This document shows, in pieces, positions 23,950-32,855 of a stretch of DNA of 36,676 nucleotides; position 1 is the stretch's first letter; the number at the start of each line of letters is the position of its first letter. The stretch spans positions 1 to 36,676 of the forward strand of contig NZ_JANXMI010000094.1 of the NCBI RefSeq assembly GCF_025354735.1. The letters run 5' to 3'. The notes beneath the pieces were generated by a model, which had not been told where the DNA came from, searched no databases, and saw only the letters and a program-made list of their open reading frames with translations. Made by a program: the position numbers and the translations under genes. The stretch is from Rugamonas sp. Its GTDB lineage: Bacteria > Pseudomonadota > Gammaproteobacteria > Burkholderiales > Burkholderiaceae_D.

Positions 23950-26583
23950 ATGGATCGCAGATCATTCATCAAGAGCGGCATCGGCTCGATGGCGGGCCTC
24001 GGCCTGGGCGAGCTGATATCGCTGCATCCGTCGACGGCCAGCGCGATGTCGTACAGCGCGCTCCCGGACGGCACCAGGCGCAAAATCAAAACCGACTACC
24101 GCCGCGCCACGCGCGTGACCAGCGTGTGCCTGAACTGTTCGACCGTGTGCGGCATCGAGGGCTTTGTACTGGACGGTAAAGTCATCAAGATACGCGGCAA
24201 TCCGCTCGATCCCAACATGGGCAGTCACATGACCTGCGCCAAGGGCCAGTCGGCGCCGACCATCAACGATTATCCGGAGCGGCTGCTGTTCCCGTTGAAG
24301 CGGGTCGGCGCGCGCGGCGAGGGGCTGTGGAAGCGCGTCAGCTGGGACGAGGCCTACGACGACGTCGCGGCCCGCATCCGCGCCAGCATCGCCGCCGGCC
24401 ACCCGGAACGCGTGGCGCTGCACCAGGGCCGTTCGCGCATCGACGCCGAGATCAACCGCTTCCTCAGCGCCATCGGCACGCCGGTGCAGCTGAACCACCG
24501 CGCGCTGTGCTCATCGAACAAGCGCGCCGCCAATTATGTGTCGCTGGGCGAGACGGACTGGGAGTCGATAGACGCCGAGCGCTGCAAATACTTCCTCAAC
24601 TTCGGCGCCAATTTTTACGAGGCGCACCAGGGCGGCCTGCACCTGGTCAGCCGCATGGTCAAGGCCCGCTTCGACCACGGCGCCAAGCTGGTGACGTTCG
24701 ACGTGCGCATGTCGAATACGGCCGGCCGCAGCGACGAATGGCACCAGCCGTTTCCCGGCACCGAAGGCGCGCTCGCGCTGGCGATGGCCCACGTGATCGT
24801 GCGCGACGATCTGGTCGACCACGACTTCGTCAGCCAGTTCGTGCAGCCCGGCCTGGATCAGATCCGCCTCTGGCTGGCCGACTGCACGCCGGCGTGGGGC
24901 GCCCAGCTGTCGGGCATCGCGGCCGCCGACATCGAACGGCTGGCGCGCGAGTTCGCGGCGCAGCGGCCGGCGGCGGTGGCGTTCACCAACCGCGGCACCG
25001 GCGCCCACTTCAACGGTTTCAACGCCGAGCGCTCGGTGGTCATGCTCAATGCGCTGATCGGCTCCATCGCCAAGCCGGGCGGCTATTGCTACGGCCTCGA
25101 TGAGAAGCTGTCGACCAGCCGCTATCCGCTGCCGCAGCCGGCGCCGCCGGCGCCGACCATCCGCACCGACCTCGAAGATCCGCCGGAATGGCCGCTCGCC
25201 AACCGCTGGCAGAAAATGAAGGTAGGCCAGGTGGTATATGACTTCCTGCGCGAGGGCAGGGCGCGCCTCGACGTTTATCTGAGCTATACGCTGGCGGCGC
25301 CGATGACGTGGCCGGAGGGCCGTTCCAACACGGTCGACGTGCTCAAGGACGAAAAGCTGATTCCCTTCCACGCCTGCTCGGACATCATCTACTCCGAGAT
25401 GGCGCACTACTCGGACCTGATCCTGCCCGATGCCACCTTCCTCGAACGCTGGGGCCTGGACATCCGCAACAACCTGGAATTGCAGCACTACGTCACGCTG
25501 CGCCAGCCCATGGTGCCGCCGCCGGGACAGGCGGTCAGCTTCGCCGATTCGCTGTTCGAGATCGGGCGCCGCCTCGCTCCCGAACAGGCCAGGTATTTCC
25601 AGTTCGGCACGCACGAGGATTTCGTCCGCATCCAGTGCTCCAAGCTGCCGGCGGTGGGGCCGGACGGCACGCGCTTCAAGGACGGCTTCGACTACATGAA
25701 GCACTACGGCGTGCATGTGGACCGTTCGCAGCCCAAGCCCTACGAGATTTATCGCCAGCCTTTGAGCGAGCAGCAGCTGGCCGGCGTCAGCGTCGATGCG
25801 CGGACCGGCGTGGCGACGCGGGCCGATGCGAAAGGCAAGCGGCAGCCGGTCGGCCTGCAGGTCGGGGCGGCGGTGGTGCGCGGCTTCGCCACGCCGTCGC
25901 GCAAGTTTGAAATCCATGCGCCGGAAGTGACGCAGGTGGCGGCCAAGGTGGGCATCGAGGACGACGGCATGCCGACCTTCCGCCAGATCCCCTCGCATCG
26001 CGGCCTGCCGCCGGAGCGCTACATCCTCACCAGCTTCAAATGGAATGTGCACACGCAGGGGCGCACGGCGTCGCAAAAATATCTGTCGGAGATCGTGCAT
26101 GACAATCCGATGTGGATCCACACGTCGGTGGCGAAAAAGCTGGGCGTCAAAACGGGCGACCTGGTCGAGCTGACCACTTACCGCCCGCGGTCCGGCGCCG
26201 ACGGCAAGGCCGACGAACTGGCGTATCGCGGAACGGGCGAGAAGATAGGCACGGCGCAGCTGCGCGTGTTCGTCACCGGCGCCATCCACCCGCGCGTGCT
26301 GGCGGTGTCCAATTCGCTGGGATGGATCAGCGGCGGGCGCGCCAGCGAGGGCCGCAACGGCCGCCGGGTGGAAGTGGCGGCGCGGGGCATCGCGCCGTCG
26401 GCGGCGCTGGCGTTCCGGCCGGTGCCGGCGGAGGATGATTTGATCGCCGGCGTCTGGTGGGACAAGAAAAACGGCGGGCGCGGAAATGGCGTCAACATCA
26501 ACGCCATCCTGCCCATCAATCCGCAGCCGCTGGTGGGCATGCAGTCGTGGTTCGACACCGTGTGCTCGCTGCGCAAAGTCTGA
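23950..26583 (+). CDS. Tat-exported molybdopterin oxidoreductase catalytic subunit
   Basis: An 877-residue member of the DMSO-reductase superfamily. The N-terminus DRRSFIKSGIGSMAGLGLGE is a Tat signal. A cluster-binding motif C60-x2-C63-x3-C67-x28-C96 holds one [4Fe-4S]. The probable molybdenum ligand is C187 in LNHRALCSSN, the place of Cys in polysulfide/thiosulfate reductases and NapA. The C-terminal MoCo-binding domain includes LTSFKWNVHTQGRT and MWIHTSVAKKLGVKTGDLVEL. The nearest well-known relatives are PsrA/PhsA-like, but a substrate cannot be read from sequence. GAGGAG precedes the ATG. The operon holds only this and the ferredoxin subunit; no NrfD/PsrC membrane anchor follows, as the next gene is on the other strand 20 bases away. 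Confidence 0.9.
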   Translation: MDRRSFIKSGIGSMAGLGLGELISLHPSTASAMSYSALPDGTRRKIKTDYRRATRVTSVCLNCSTVCGIEGFVLDGKVIKIRGNPLDPNMGSHMTCAKGQSAPTINDYPERLLFPLKRVGARGEGLWKRVSWDEAYDDVAARIRASIAAGHPERVALHQGRSRIDAEINRFLSAIGTPVQLNHRALCSSNKRAANYVSLGETDWESIDAERCKYFLNFGANFYEAHQGGLHLVSRMVKARFDHGAKLVTFDVRMSNTAGRSDEWHQPFPGTEGALALAMAHVIVRDDLVDHDFVSQFVQPGLDQIRLWLADCTPAWGAQLSGIAAADIERLAREFAAQRPAAVAFTNRGTGAHFNGFNAERSVVMLNALIGSIAKPGGYCYGLDEKLSTSRYPLPQPAPPAPTIRTDLEDPPEWPLANRWQKMKVGQVVYDFLREGRARLDVYLSYTLAAPMTWPEGRSNTVDVLKDEKLIPFHACSDIIYSEMAHYSDLILPDATFLERWGLDIRNNLELQHYVTLRQPMVPPPGQAVSFADSLFEIGRRLAPEQARYFQFGTHEDFVRIQCSKLPAVGPDGTRFKDGFDYMKHYGVHVDRSQPKPYEIYRQPLSEQQLAGVSVDARTGVATRADAKGKRQPVGLQVGAAVVRGFATPSRKFEIHAPEVTQVAAKVGIEDDGMPTFRQIPSHRGLPPERYILTSFKWNVHTQGRTASQKYLSEIVHDNPMWIHTSVAKKLGVKTGDLVELTTYRPRSGADGKADELAYRGTGEKIGTAQLRVFVTGAIHPRVLAVSNSLGWISGGRASEGRNGRRVEVAARGIAPSAALAFRPVPAEDDLIAGVWWDKKNGGRGNGVNINAILPINPQPLVGMQSWFDTVCSLRKV

Positions 26584-26603
26584 AGCGCGGCGCCAGCACC
26601 GAA

Positions 26604-28004
26604 TTACACGAAGCCCAGGTTGCGCTTGGCGATGTCGTAGTTCGACAGGTTGGGTAGCAGGCTCAGCAGGTCCGTGTCCGACGCGCCCATCCACTTGCCC
26701 AGCGTGGCCGCGTACTGGTCGACCGAGGTGGTCGGCAGCAGCCGGCCCTGGCCGACGTCGTCCGGGCCGTTGTTGGCCACGGCCGGCGGCACGCCGTAAA
26801 AGGTCTGGCCCTTGACGGCGCCGCCGACGACGAAGTGCATGCTGCCCCAGCCGTGATCGGAGCCGTCGCTGTTGACCGTCAGCGTGCGGCCGAAGTCGGA
26901 GGCGGTGAAGGTGGTCACGTTGTTGGCCACGCCCAGTTCGACGGTGGCCTTGTAGAAGGCCGAGACGGCGTCGGCCACGCCGGTCAGAAGGCCGGGATGG
27001 ACCGTGTCGAGGCCGTCGTGCGTGTCGAAGCCGCCCATCGAGACGAAAAATACCTGGCGCTTGGCGCCGATGGCGGCGGCGCTGGCGATCATCTGCGCCA
27101 CCATTTTCAATTGGTTGCCAAGGTCGTTTTTTTCGGGGAAGGGCGTGTTGATTTTCGGCCCGGCCGCCAGCGCCGCCGTCAGCGTGCCGTTGGCGTCGAT
27201 CGACCGTTTCGTCACGCGCGTGTATTCCGCCTCCAGCAAGTGGGTGCGCGGCTGCGTGACCAGCGTTTGCAGTACGGTGCTGGCCGCGCTGGAACCGAAC
27301 AGCGGCTTTTGCAGGGCCGAGAATGGTACGCTACCGGTCTCGGAGATCTGGTATTGCACCGCCGTTTTTCCGGATAAAAACACGGCGTTGCCGGACACGT
27401 TGACGCAGCTGAAGGTGGCGTTGCCGTTGCCGGACTCGAACAGGTCGCCCATGCGTCCGCCCCAGCCCGACGCCGCGCCCTCCGGCGCCGACGACTGCCA
27501 CACCGACTGCTGGTCGTTGTGCGAGAACAGCTTGGGCGGCAGCGGCACCGAATTGTTCGTGTATTGCAGCTTGGTGGTCGGCTGCACCAGCGTGCCGATG
27601 TTGAGCATCACTCCCATCTTGCCGGCGTTGAAGATGGGCAGCAGCGGCGCCAGTTCCGGCGCCATCGCGTACTGGCGGGCAAAGCCGCCGGCGTCGAGCG
27701 GCGCCGTGGCCGGCACCAGCACCGTGCCGCCCAGGCTGCTGCGGCTGTAGCCCAGCGTCGGGCGCAGATTGTAGTAGGCGTTGTAGCTGGCGCTGTCGTA
27801 GGGGATCAGCGTGTTGCCGTAGTCGTTGCCGCCGTACAGGAAGACGCAGACGATGGCCTTGTAATCGGTCGCGTTGGCGGCCGACGCCTCGGCCATGGCG
27901 GCCAGGTTCAGCGCCAACGGTGCGGCGACGCCGGCCACCGACAGGGCCGAGGCCCGTTGCAGAAAGGCGCGGCGCGAGGCGTTCACCGAAAAAGAGCGGG
28001 TCAT
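26604..28004 (-). CDS. Tat-exported DUF1501 protein
   Basis: A 466-residue exported protein of the DUF1501 family, which shares the alkaline-phosphatase/sulfatase-like fold. The N-terminus has a Tat signal (NASRRAFLQRASALSVAGVA). Family marks are IVCVFLYGGNDYGNTLIPYD, LFSHNDQQSVWQSS, GGFDTHDGLDTVHPGLL and FTASDFGRTLTVNSDGSDHG, whose Asp and His residues are candidate metal ligands. Function is unknown; these genes almost always pair with DUF1800, as here, where it follows by nine bases with AAGGAA before its ATG. Co-export suggests a shared periplasmic or surface role. Confidence 0.9.
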   Translation of the reverse strand: MTRSFSVNASRRAFLQRASALSVAGVAAPLALNLAAMAEASAANATDYKAIVCVFLYGGNDYGNTLIPYDSASYNAYYNLRPTLGYSRSSLGGTVLVPATAPLDAGGFARQYAMAPELAPLLPIFNAGKMGVMLNIGTLVQPTTKLQYTNNSVPLPPKLFSHNDQQSVWQSSAPEGAASGWGGRMGDLFESGNGNATFSCVNVSGNAVFLSGKTAVQYQISETGSVPFSALQKPLFGSSAASTVLQTLVTQPRTHLLEAEYTRVTKRSIDANGTLTAALAAGPKINTPFPEKNDLGNQLKMVAQMIASAAAIGAKRQVFFVSMGGFDTHDGLDTVHPGLLTGVADAVSAFYKATVELGVANNVTTFTASDFGRTLTVNSDGSDHGWGSMHFVVGGAVKGQTFYGVPPAVANNGPDDVGQGRLLPTTSVDQYAATLGKWMGASDTDLLSLLPNLSNYDIAKRNLGFV

Positions 28005-28013
28005 GGCGGTTCC

Positions 28014-29798
28014 TTATTTCAGCACGATGAATTCGGGCGCGGCCAGCACCAGCGTCAGCGCGGCGTGGATGCGGTTCAGGCGGGCGGCGGCGCTGGCGTG
28101 CGGCATGGCGTTGAGCGCGCCCAGCATCAGCGTCTGGGTGGCGGCGCCGATCTGGCCGGCCGCCAGCACGGTGTTGATTTCCGTGAGCAGCGCGGCGGCG
28201 TCGTCGGCCAGCGGGATCAGGCTGGAATAGTCGGGCAGCACGTCGCCGACGCCGCTGGCGACCGCGTGCTGCATATAGTTGACGTAGCCGACCACCGACG
28301 ATTCATCGGTCAGCTGGAATTCCGGCGCCACCAGCGCGGCGGCGGCGATGCCGCTGTTGGGCGGCACGTAGCCGGGCCGGAAGAAGTTGAACACGGACGG
28401 CGAGCGCAGCGGGCTTTGTCCCAGCCGCGTGGCCGGGTCGGAGGTGTTGCCGATGGCCCAGGCGTCGCTGGCCGAGCTGGCGTTGTAGGCGCGCGCCCAG
28501 TTGACGAAGCGCAGCATCGGCTCGCGCTGCTTGCCGAAGCTGGCGGCGGTCGTCGTCGTGGTGGTCGTAGTGGCCGCGGTGGCCGACGGCGGCGCCAACC
28601 GTGCCTCGGGATCGAGCAGCAGGGCCCGGACCACGGCCTTCAGATTGCCCTTGACGCCCTTGCCGTCGTTGTTGAAGACGGTGGCGATGCGCGTCACGTA
28701 GGCCGGGCTCGGGTTGCTGGTGACGAGGCGCTGGATCAGCTGGCGGCTGATGAAGGGGCCGACGTTGGCGTGGTCGAAAATGATGTCGAGCGCCGCCTTC
28801 ATGGCGTCGGCGCCGCCCAGGCCGGCGCCCACCGTGGCGCCGAGGAAGGTCGAGGCGCCCGTTTCGTGCCGCGTTGGATATTGCTTCATCGGCCGGCGCG
28901 CGAAGTCCGGCGTGGCCACCGTGCCGCCGGCCAGGTCGACGTCCCAGCCGGTGAAGACGCGCGCCAGGCCGCTGACGTCGTCCTGGCTGTAGGTGTAGAC
29001 GGTGGCGCCGTTGACCCGCTTGGGCGTGCCGTCCAGGTTCAGCTGCACCAGGCCGATGGTGAACAGCTGCATCAGCTCGCGGGCATAGTTTTCGTCCGGG
29101 TGGGAGCCGGTGCCGGGGTTCGCCTTCAGGTTGCCGCGGAAGGTGAGGAACTGGCCCATCGGCACGCTGGTCGAGATCTGGCCCAGCAGCGTGCGGTAGT
29201 TGCCGAAGGCGTTGGCTTCCAGCAGGTCGAGGTAGGCCGCCGCCGAGAACGCGCGCCAGCCCAGGCCGACCATGCCGTCGATGGCGGCGACGGCGATCTC
29301 GGACAGGGCCAGCGTGATGCGCTGGCGCAGCGTGTCGGGCGAGGCGATCAGCTTGCGCCAGGTGGCGGCGTCGAAGCCGGCTTCGCTGTTCTTGTCGGCG
29401 GCCGCGTTCCAGCCTTTGCCGACCAGCCAGTCCCAGCGGGAGCCGGACGCCGCCAGCGCGAACTGGGCGTCCAGCCAGCCGGCGTAGCCTAGCGAGCGCA
29501 CCTGCGCGATCTGGGCCCGGCTGGCGCCCATCGCCGCCTGCGCCAGGAAGCGGGAAGCGGCGGCGTCGGTGATGGGCGCGGCGACGGCGGTGGCGGCGTC
29601 GGCGCGGACGGTTTCGGCCAGCACTTTTTCCGTGGTCGCGGCGGCCGGCGCGCCGCTGTCGGCGCCGCCGCCGCACGCGCTCAACAGCAAAGCGGCGGCG
29701 ATGCCGGCGGCCGGCGCGGCGTTACCGCCCTGGGTCGGTGGCGGCTCGGTGGCGGCGGTGGCGAGCGTGGCGGTATCGGGGATCTCGAGTAGGGTCAT
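28014..29798 (-). CDS. DUF1800 protein, partner of the DUF1501 protein
   Basis: A 594-residue protein of the DUF1800 family. An unusually long leader precedes a hydrophobic AAGIAAALLLSACGGG that could be a lipobox (Cys about 42). Family hallmarks include FLAQAAMGASRAQIAQVRSL (about 84-103), HPDENYARELMQLFTIGL, the DVSGLARVFTGWDVD helix and ISRQLIQRLVTSNPSPAYV. A run of eight threonines (ATAATTTTTTTTAASF), encoded by a GTC/GTG/GTA-type repeat near 28.55 kb on the plus strand, interrupts the domain and looks expandable. It lies upstream of DUF1501 in one operon. The 333-base region before it holds no gene; a CCGG-cgat-CCGG dyad near 29.90 kb lies in its probable promoter. Confidence 0.88.
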   Translation of the reverse strand: MTLLEIPDTATLATAATEPPPTQGGNAAPAAGIAAALLLSACGGGADSGAPAAATTEKVLAETVRADAATAVAAPITDAAASRFLAQAAMGASRAQIAQVRSLGYAGWLDAQFALAASGSRWDWLVGKGWNAAADKNSEAGFDAATWRKLIASPDTLRQRITLALSEIAVAAIDGMVGLGWRAFSAAAYLDLLEANAFGNYRTLLGQISTSVPMGQFLTFRGNLKANPGTGSHPDENYARELMQLFTIGLVQLNLDGTPKRVNGATVYTYSQDDVSGLARVFTGWDVDLAGGTVATPDFARRPMKQYPTRHETGASTFLGATVGAGLGGADAMKAALDIIFDHANVGPFISRQLIQRLVTSNPSPAYVTRIATVFNNDGKGVKGNLKAVVRALLLDPEARLAPPSATAATTTTTTTTAASFGKQREPMLRFVNWARAYNASSASDAWAIGNTSDPATRLGQSPLRSPSVFNFFRPGYVPPNSGIAAAALVAPEFQLTDESSVVGYVNYMQHAVASGVGDVLPDYSSLIPLADDAAALLTEINTVLAAGQIGAATQTLMLGALNAMPHASAAARLNRIHAALTLVLAAPEFIVLK

Positions 29799-30131
29799 GG
29801 CGGGTCCTGTGCGGGCGGGCGGCGGTCGGAGTCGCAGCGGAGGTCGAGGTCAAGTCGAGATCGACAAGGATGCTTGCTTCTTGGAAAGATAGGCTATTTT
29901 CCGGCGATCCGGTAACAGGCATTTGTAAGCGTCTGTAATGTGTTGCGCGCTGGCCGCAGCGGCGGGTTTTTCGATATCAGAGCGTCTATTATTGAAGTCC
30001 TGGCCACCTCGAACGGGGGAGGAGGGCGTGCCCGGATCAGGGGATAGGCAAGCCGGGGCGCAGGGTTAGACTGGTCTTCTGCCGCATCGCGCCGGTCGCC
30101 GCGCAACCTTTACATGGATGGGAGTGACGTG
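29799..30131. other. Divergent intergenic region between DUF1800 and XapX genes
   Basis: These 333 bases hold no convincing ORF or RNA gene. An AT-richer patch around 29.87-29.94 kb carries ACAG and CTGT half-sites and a TATCTT -10-like hexamer on the minus strand, the most likely DUF1800 promoter area. The right half is GC-rich with purine-rich tracts and no recognisable regulatory signal. Confidence 0.4.
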
Positions 30132-30431
30132 ATGAAGATTTATCTGGTATCGCTGGCGGCCGGCTTGCTGGTCGGCCTGATTTATGGCGTGCTCGGGGTG
30201 CGCTCGCCGGCGCCGCCGGTCATCGCGCTGGTGGGATTGCTGGGCATACTGCTGGGCGAGCAGCTGCCGCCGCTGGTGCGCCAGCTGTGGCAGCACGAGG
30301 GCACGGCCGTGACGTGGTTGCGCGAGCAGGTGCAGCCGCACTGTTTCGGCCAGCTGCCGGGCGCGCGTGATCCGGCGCCGGGCCAGACCGCGCAGGCGGA
30401 CGCCGACACGGGCGTCAAGCCGCCCCTGTGA
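30132..30431 (+). CDS. XapX-domain (DUF1427) small membrane protein
   Basis: A 99-residue protein whose first 50 residues form two transmembrane helices (IYLVSLAAGLLVGLIYGVLG; PVIALVGLLGILLGEQLPP). The pattern GLLVGLIYGVLGVRSPAPPVIA is the XapX domain (DUF1427), first noted in a xanthosine-utilisation operon but of unknown function. The hydrophilic tail is rich in Ala, Pro and Gln. GGGAG precedes the ATG of MKIYLV at a good distance. The gene stands alone and converges with the HDOD gene 18 bases away, with no terminator between. Confidence 0.82.
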   Translation: MKIYLVSLAAGLLVGLIYGVLGVRSPAPPVIALVGLLGILLGEQLPPLVRQLWQHEGTAVTWLREQVQPHCFGQLPGARDPAPGQTAQADADTGVKPPL

Positions 30432-30449
30432 CGCGCGCTGCCACCGGGC

Positions 30450-31289
30450 TCAGACCAGCAGGGCCGCCCGCATCGAGTCGGCGTCGATGGCCGATTCGGC
30501 CAGCATCTCGGTCAGCCTGTCCTGGTCGATGAACAGGTCGAGCACCGAGTCGGCGTGGGGCAGGCGCTCGCGCGGCGCCGGCGCCAGCGGCGACAGCACG
30601 GGCGACAGCTGGTTGGCCAGCAGCAGCGTGTCGAGCAGATTGTCGGGCGGGATGGACAGGAAGCCGTCGCGCAGCGCTTCGATGGCGCTGGCCACCGCTT
30701 CCGGGATGCTGAGCTGGGTCAGCACTTCGCGCGTGATGATTTCCTCGCTGGCCGGCTGCCAGTTGTCGGGGTCTTCTTCGAGCAGGCCGGGGAATTCGTC
30801 GGCGCGCGACAGCAGATAAAAGCCGCCGACCTCGTGGACGATGGCGGCGAACAGCGCCGTGTCCGGGTTGATGTGGGTGACTTCGCGCGCGATGATGCGC
30901 GCCAGCGCGGCGACGTGGATGGTGTGGTCCCACAGTTGCTCGGCCTTGGCGCGCACGGCCGGGTCGCTGATCTTGCTGCCGAACTGGCGCACTACCATGG
31001 CCGCGGCCAGCGCGAACAGGTTGTGGTAACCGATACGGGTGATGGCGCCGCGCACATTGGTGATCGCCGCCGAGCCGCTGCGGTTGAACATGGCCGAGTT
31101 GGCGATGGCGACCGTGCGCGCGGCCAGCACCGGCTCGGCCAGCACCAGGCGGATCGCCTCGTCCATCGGACAGTCGGGATTGTCCAGCGCCAGTTGTACG
31201 CGCAGGGCCGCATTGACGCTGGTCGGGAAGACCAGTTCGCCGCGGATGGCGAGGGCAGCGACGTGCCCGAAAGCTTCCAGTTTATTCAT
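30450..31289 (-). CDS. HDOD-domain protein
   Basis: A 279-residue cytoplasmic signalling protein. The HDOD domain (HD-related output domain) spans about 15-210: ELVFPTSVNAALRVQLAL, EPVLAARTVAIANSAMFNR, VRGAITRIGYHNLFALAAAM and AAIVHEVGGFYLLSR. The domain resembles HD hydrolases but the metal-binding HD pair is incomplete, which is usual; HDOD proteins are regulators in c-di-GMP, chemotaxis and stress circuits. There is no receiver or GGDEF partner fused. The ATG has no ribosome site; instead a TATAAT lies only eight bases upstream, hinting at a leaderless transcript. Confidence 0.88.
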   Translation of the reverse strand: MNKLEAFGHVAALAIRGELVFPTSVNAALRVQLALDNPDCPMDEAIRLVLAEPVLAARTVAIANSAMFNRSGSAAITNVRGAITRIGYHNLFALAAAMVVRQFGSKISDPAVRAKAEQLWDHTIHVAALARIIAREVTHINPDTALFAAIVHEVGGFYLLSRADEFPGLLEEDPDNWQPASEEIITREVLTQLSIPEAVASAIEALRDGFLSIPPDNLLDTLLLANQLSPVLSPLAPAPRERLPHADSVLDLFIDQDRLTEMLAESAIDADSMRAALLV

Positions 31290-31296
31290 GAAGAAA

Positions 31297-31302
31297 ATTA
31301 TA
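31297..31302 (-). promoter_or_regulatory. Perfect -10 box just upstream of the HDOD start codon
   Basis: TATAAT on the minus strand ends eight bases before the A of the ATG, placing the expected transcription start at or one base before the start codon. No Shine-Dalgarno sequence and no clear -35 box are visible. Confidence 0.5.
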
Positions 31303-31424
31303 ACGCAGGCGGTGGTCCCGGCGCCGTTCGGGCGCGTGAAACTGCCCGCCTGCGCGACAGATCGGGATGGGAACCGAGTTCGGCGCCGGCCGGATCGGGA
31401 TCGCGCTCAGGCTTGGGCGCTGGC

Positions 31425-32720
31425 TCAGGATCGGGCGCTGGCCAGTTGCGGCTGCGGCGCCGCGCCGGCCTTGTCGTAGCGGGCCACCGACAGGTCGTCG
31501 GCCAGGATCGCCGGGCGGCGCGCCGAGATGAGGTCCGACAGTAGCTGGGCCGAGCCGCAGGACATGGTCCAGCCCAGCGTGCCGTGGCCGGTGTTGAGAT
31601 AGAGGTTGCTCAGGGCGGTGCGGCCGACGATGGGCGTGCCGTCCGGCGTCATCGGCCGCAGGCCGGTCCAGAAGCTGGCGGCGGCGCTGTCGCCGGCGCC
31701 GGGGAACAGGTCGTTGACCACCATTTCCAGCGTGGCGCGGCGGCGCGGGTTGAGCTGTTTGTCGTAGCCGGCGATTTCCGCCATGCCGCCGACGCGGATG
31801 CGGTCGTCGAAGCGGGTCACGGCGATTTTATAAGTCTCGTCGAGGATGGTCGACACCGGCGCCCTGGCGGCGTCGACGATGGGCACCGTGATCGAATAAC
31901 CCTTGAGCGGATAGACGGGGATGTCGACCAGGTGCTTGAGCAGCGGCGTCGAATAGGCGCCGAGCGCGACCACGTAGCTGTCGGCCTGGACCAGTTCGGC
32001 GCCGCACCGCACACCCTTGACGGCGTCGCCTTCGACGGCCAGGCCGCCGATGTCGACGTTGTAGCGGAACTTGACGCCCAGCTCGACGGCCATGGCGCTC
32101 AGGCGGGTGGTGAACAGCTGGCAGTCGCCGGTCTCGTCGTTGGGCAGGCGCAGGCCGCCGACCAGCTTGTCCCGGGACGCGGCCAGGCCGGGCTCGGCCT
32201 GCACCAGCTGGTCGCGGCCGAGCAGCTCGAACGGCACGCCGGTCTCGCGCAGCACGTCGATATCCTTGGCCGCGTCGTCGAGCTGCTGCTGGGTGCGGAA
32301 CAACTGCGTCGTGCCTTGCTGGCGGCCTTCGTAGGCAATGCCGGTGGCGGCGCGCAGCGCCTTGAAGCAGTCGCGGCTGTACTCGGCCAGGCGCACCATG
32401 CGCTCCTTGTTGACGGCGTAGCGCTCGGGGGTGCAGTTTTGCAGCATCTGCCACATCCATTTCAGCTGGAACAGGGTGCCGTCGGGCGTGATCGACAGCG
32501 GCGCGTGGCGCTGCATCATCCACTTGACGGCCTTGAGCGGGATGCCGGGCGCGGCCCACGGCGAGGCGTAGCCGGGCGAAATCTGGCCGGCGTTGGCGTA
32601 GCTGGTTTCCAGCGCGGGGCCGGGCTGGCGGTCGATGACGGTGACGTCGTGGCCGGCCAGGGCCAGATAATAGGCGCTGGTGACGCCGATGACGCCGCTG
32701 CCGAGGATGACTACGCGCAT
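31425..32720 (-). CDS. dadA: D-amino-acid dehydrogenase small subunit DadA
   Basis: A 431-residue FAD-dependent inner-membrane-associated enzyme that oxidises D-amino acids (chiefly D-alanine) to 2-oxoacids and ammonia, passing electrons to quinone. The N-terminus is a dinucleotide fold ([20 protein letters not shown]), followed by [20 protein letters not shown], a DadA signature. The C-terminal part has [19 protein letters not shown] and [19 protein letters not shown]. Length matches E. coli DadA (432). The gene is divergent from an Lrp/AsnC gene across a 135-base AT-rich promoter, as in other proteobacteria where Lrp-type regulators control dadA. No alanine racemase gene follows. Confidence 0.96.
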   Translation of the reverse strand: MRVVILGSGVIGVTSAYYLALAGHDVTVIDRQPGPALETSYANAGQISPGYASPWAAPGIPLKAVKWMMQRHAPLSITPDGTLFQLKWMWQMLQNCTPERYAVNKERMVRLAEYSRDCFKALRAATGIAYEGRQQGTTQLFRTQQQLDDAAKDIDVLRETGVPFELLGRDQLVQAEPGLAASRDKLVGGLRLPNDETGDCQLFTTRLSAMAVELGVKFRYNVDIGGLAVEGDAVKGVRCGAELVQADSYVVALGAYSTPLLKHLVDIPVYPLKGYSITVPIVDAARAPVSTILDETYKIAVTRFDDRIRVGGMAEIAGYDKQLNPRRRATLEMVVNDLFPGAGDSAAASFWTGLRPMTPDGTPIVGRTALSNLYLNTGHGTLGWTMSCGSAQLLSDLISARRPAILADDLSVARYDKAGAAPQPQLASARS

Positions 32721-32788
32721 GGTTGCTCCGCTTGTGTAGGCTGTTGGAATAGAAAAGGGAATAGGAATGCCGGGCTTGTGCCAGATAT

Positions 32789-32819
32789 AACACTATGATA
32801 TTTTGATTTCACTAGTGTT
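32789..32819. promoter_or_regulatory. Dyad in the dadA / Lrp divergent promoter
   Basis: AACACTA and TAGTGTT are perfect inverted 7-base arms separated by 17 bases, in an AT-rich stretch between the divergent genes. Arms about 24 bases apart centre to centre would lie on nearly the same helix face, fitting an Lrp-type dimer; a TTATAT -10-like hexamer for dadA overlaps one arm. Confidence 0.5.
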
Positions 32820-32855
32820 TGTTACCGTAAAAATAGGAAATTTCAGTAAAAAATC

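Noticed and set aside
24511..26694. 727-codon minus-strand frame opposite the molybdoenzyme gene
   Set aside because: Composition is typical of antisense reading of GC-rich codons and it has no recognisable motif, while the plus strand encodes a clear molybdopterin oxidoreductase.
30432..30449. Terminator between the convergent XapX and HDOD genes
   Set aside because: The gap is 18 bases with no stem; overlapping transcription is more likely.
31340..31450. Repetitive CGGGATCG / GGGCGCTGG tract near the dadA stop, considered as a repeat array
   Set aside because: The units are short, imperfect and few; it is not CRISPR-like and probably only local low complexity.
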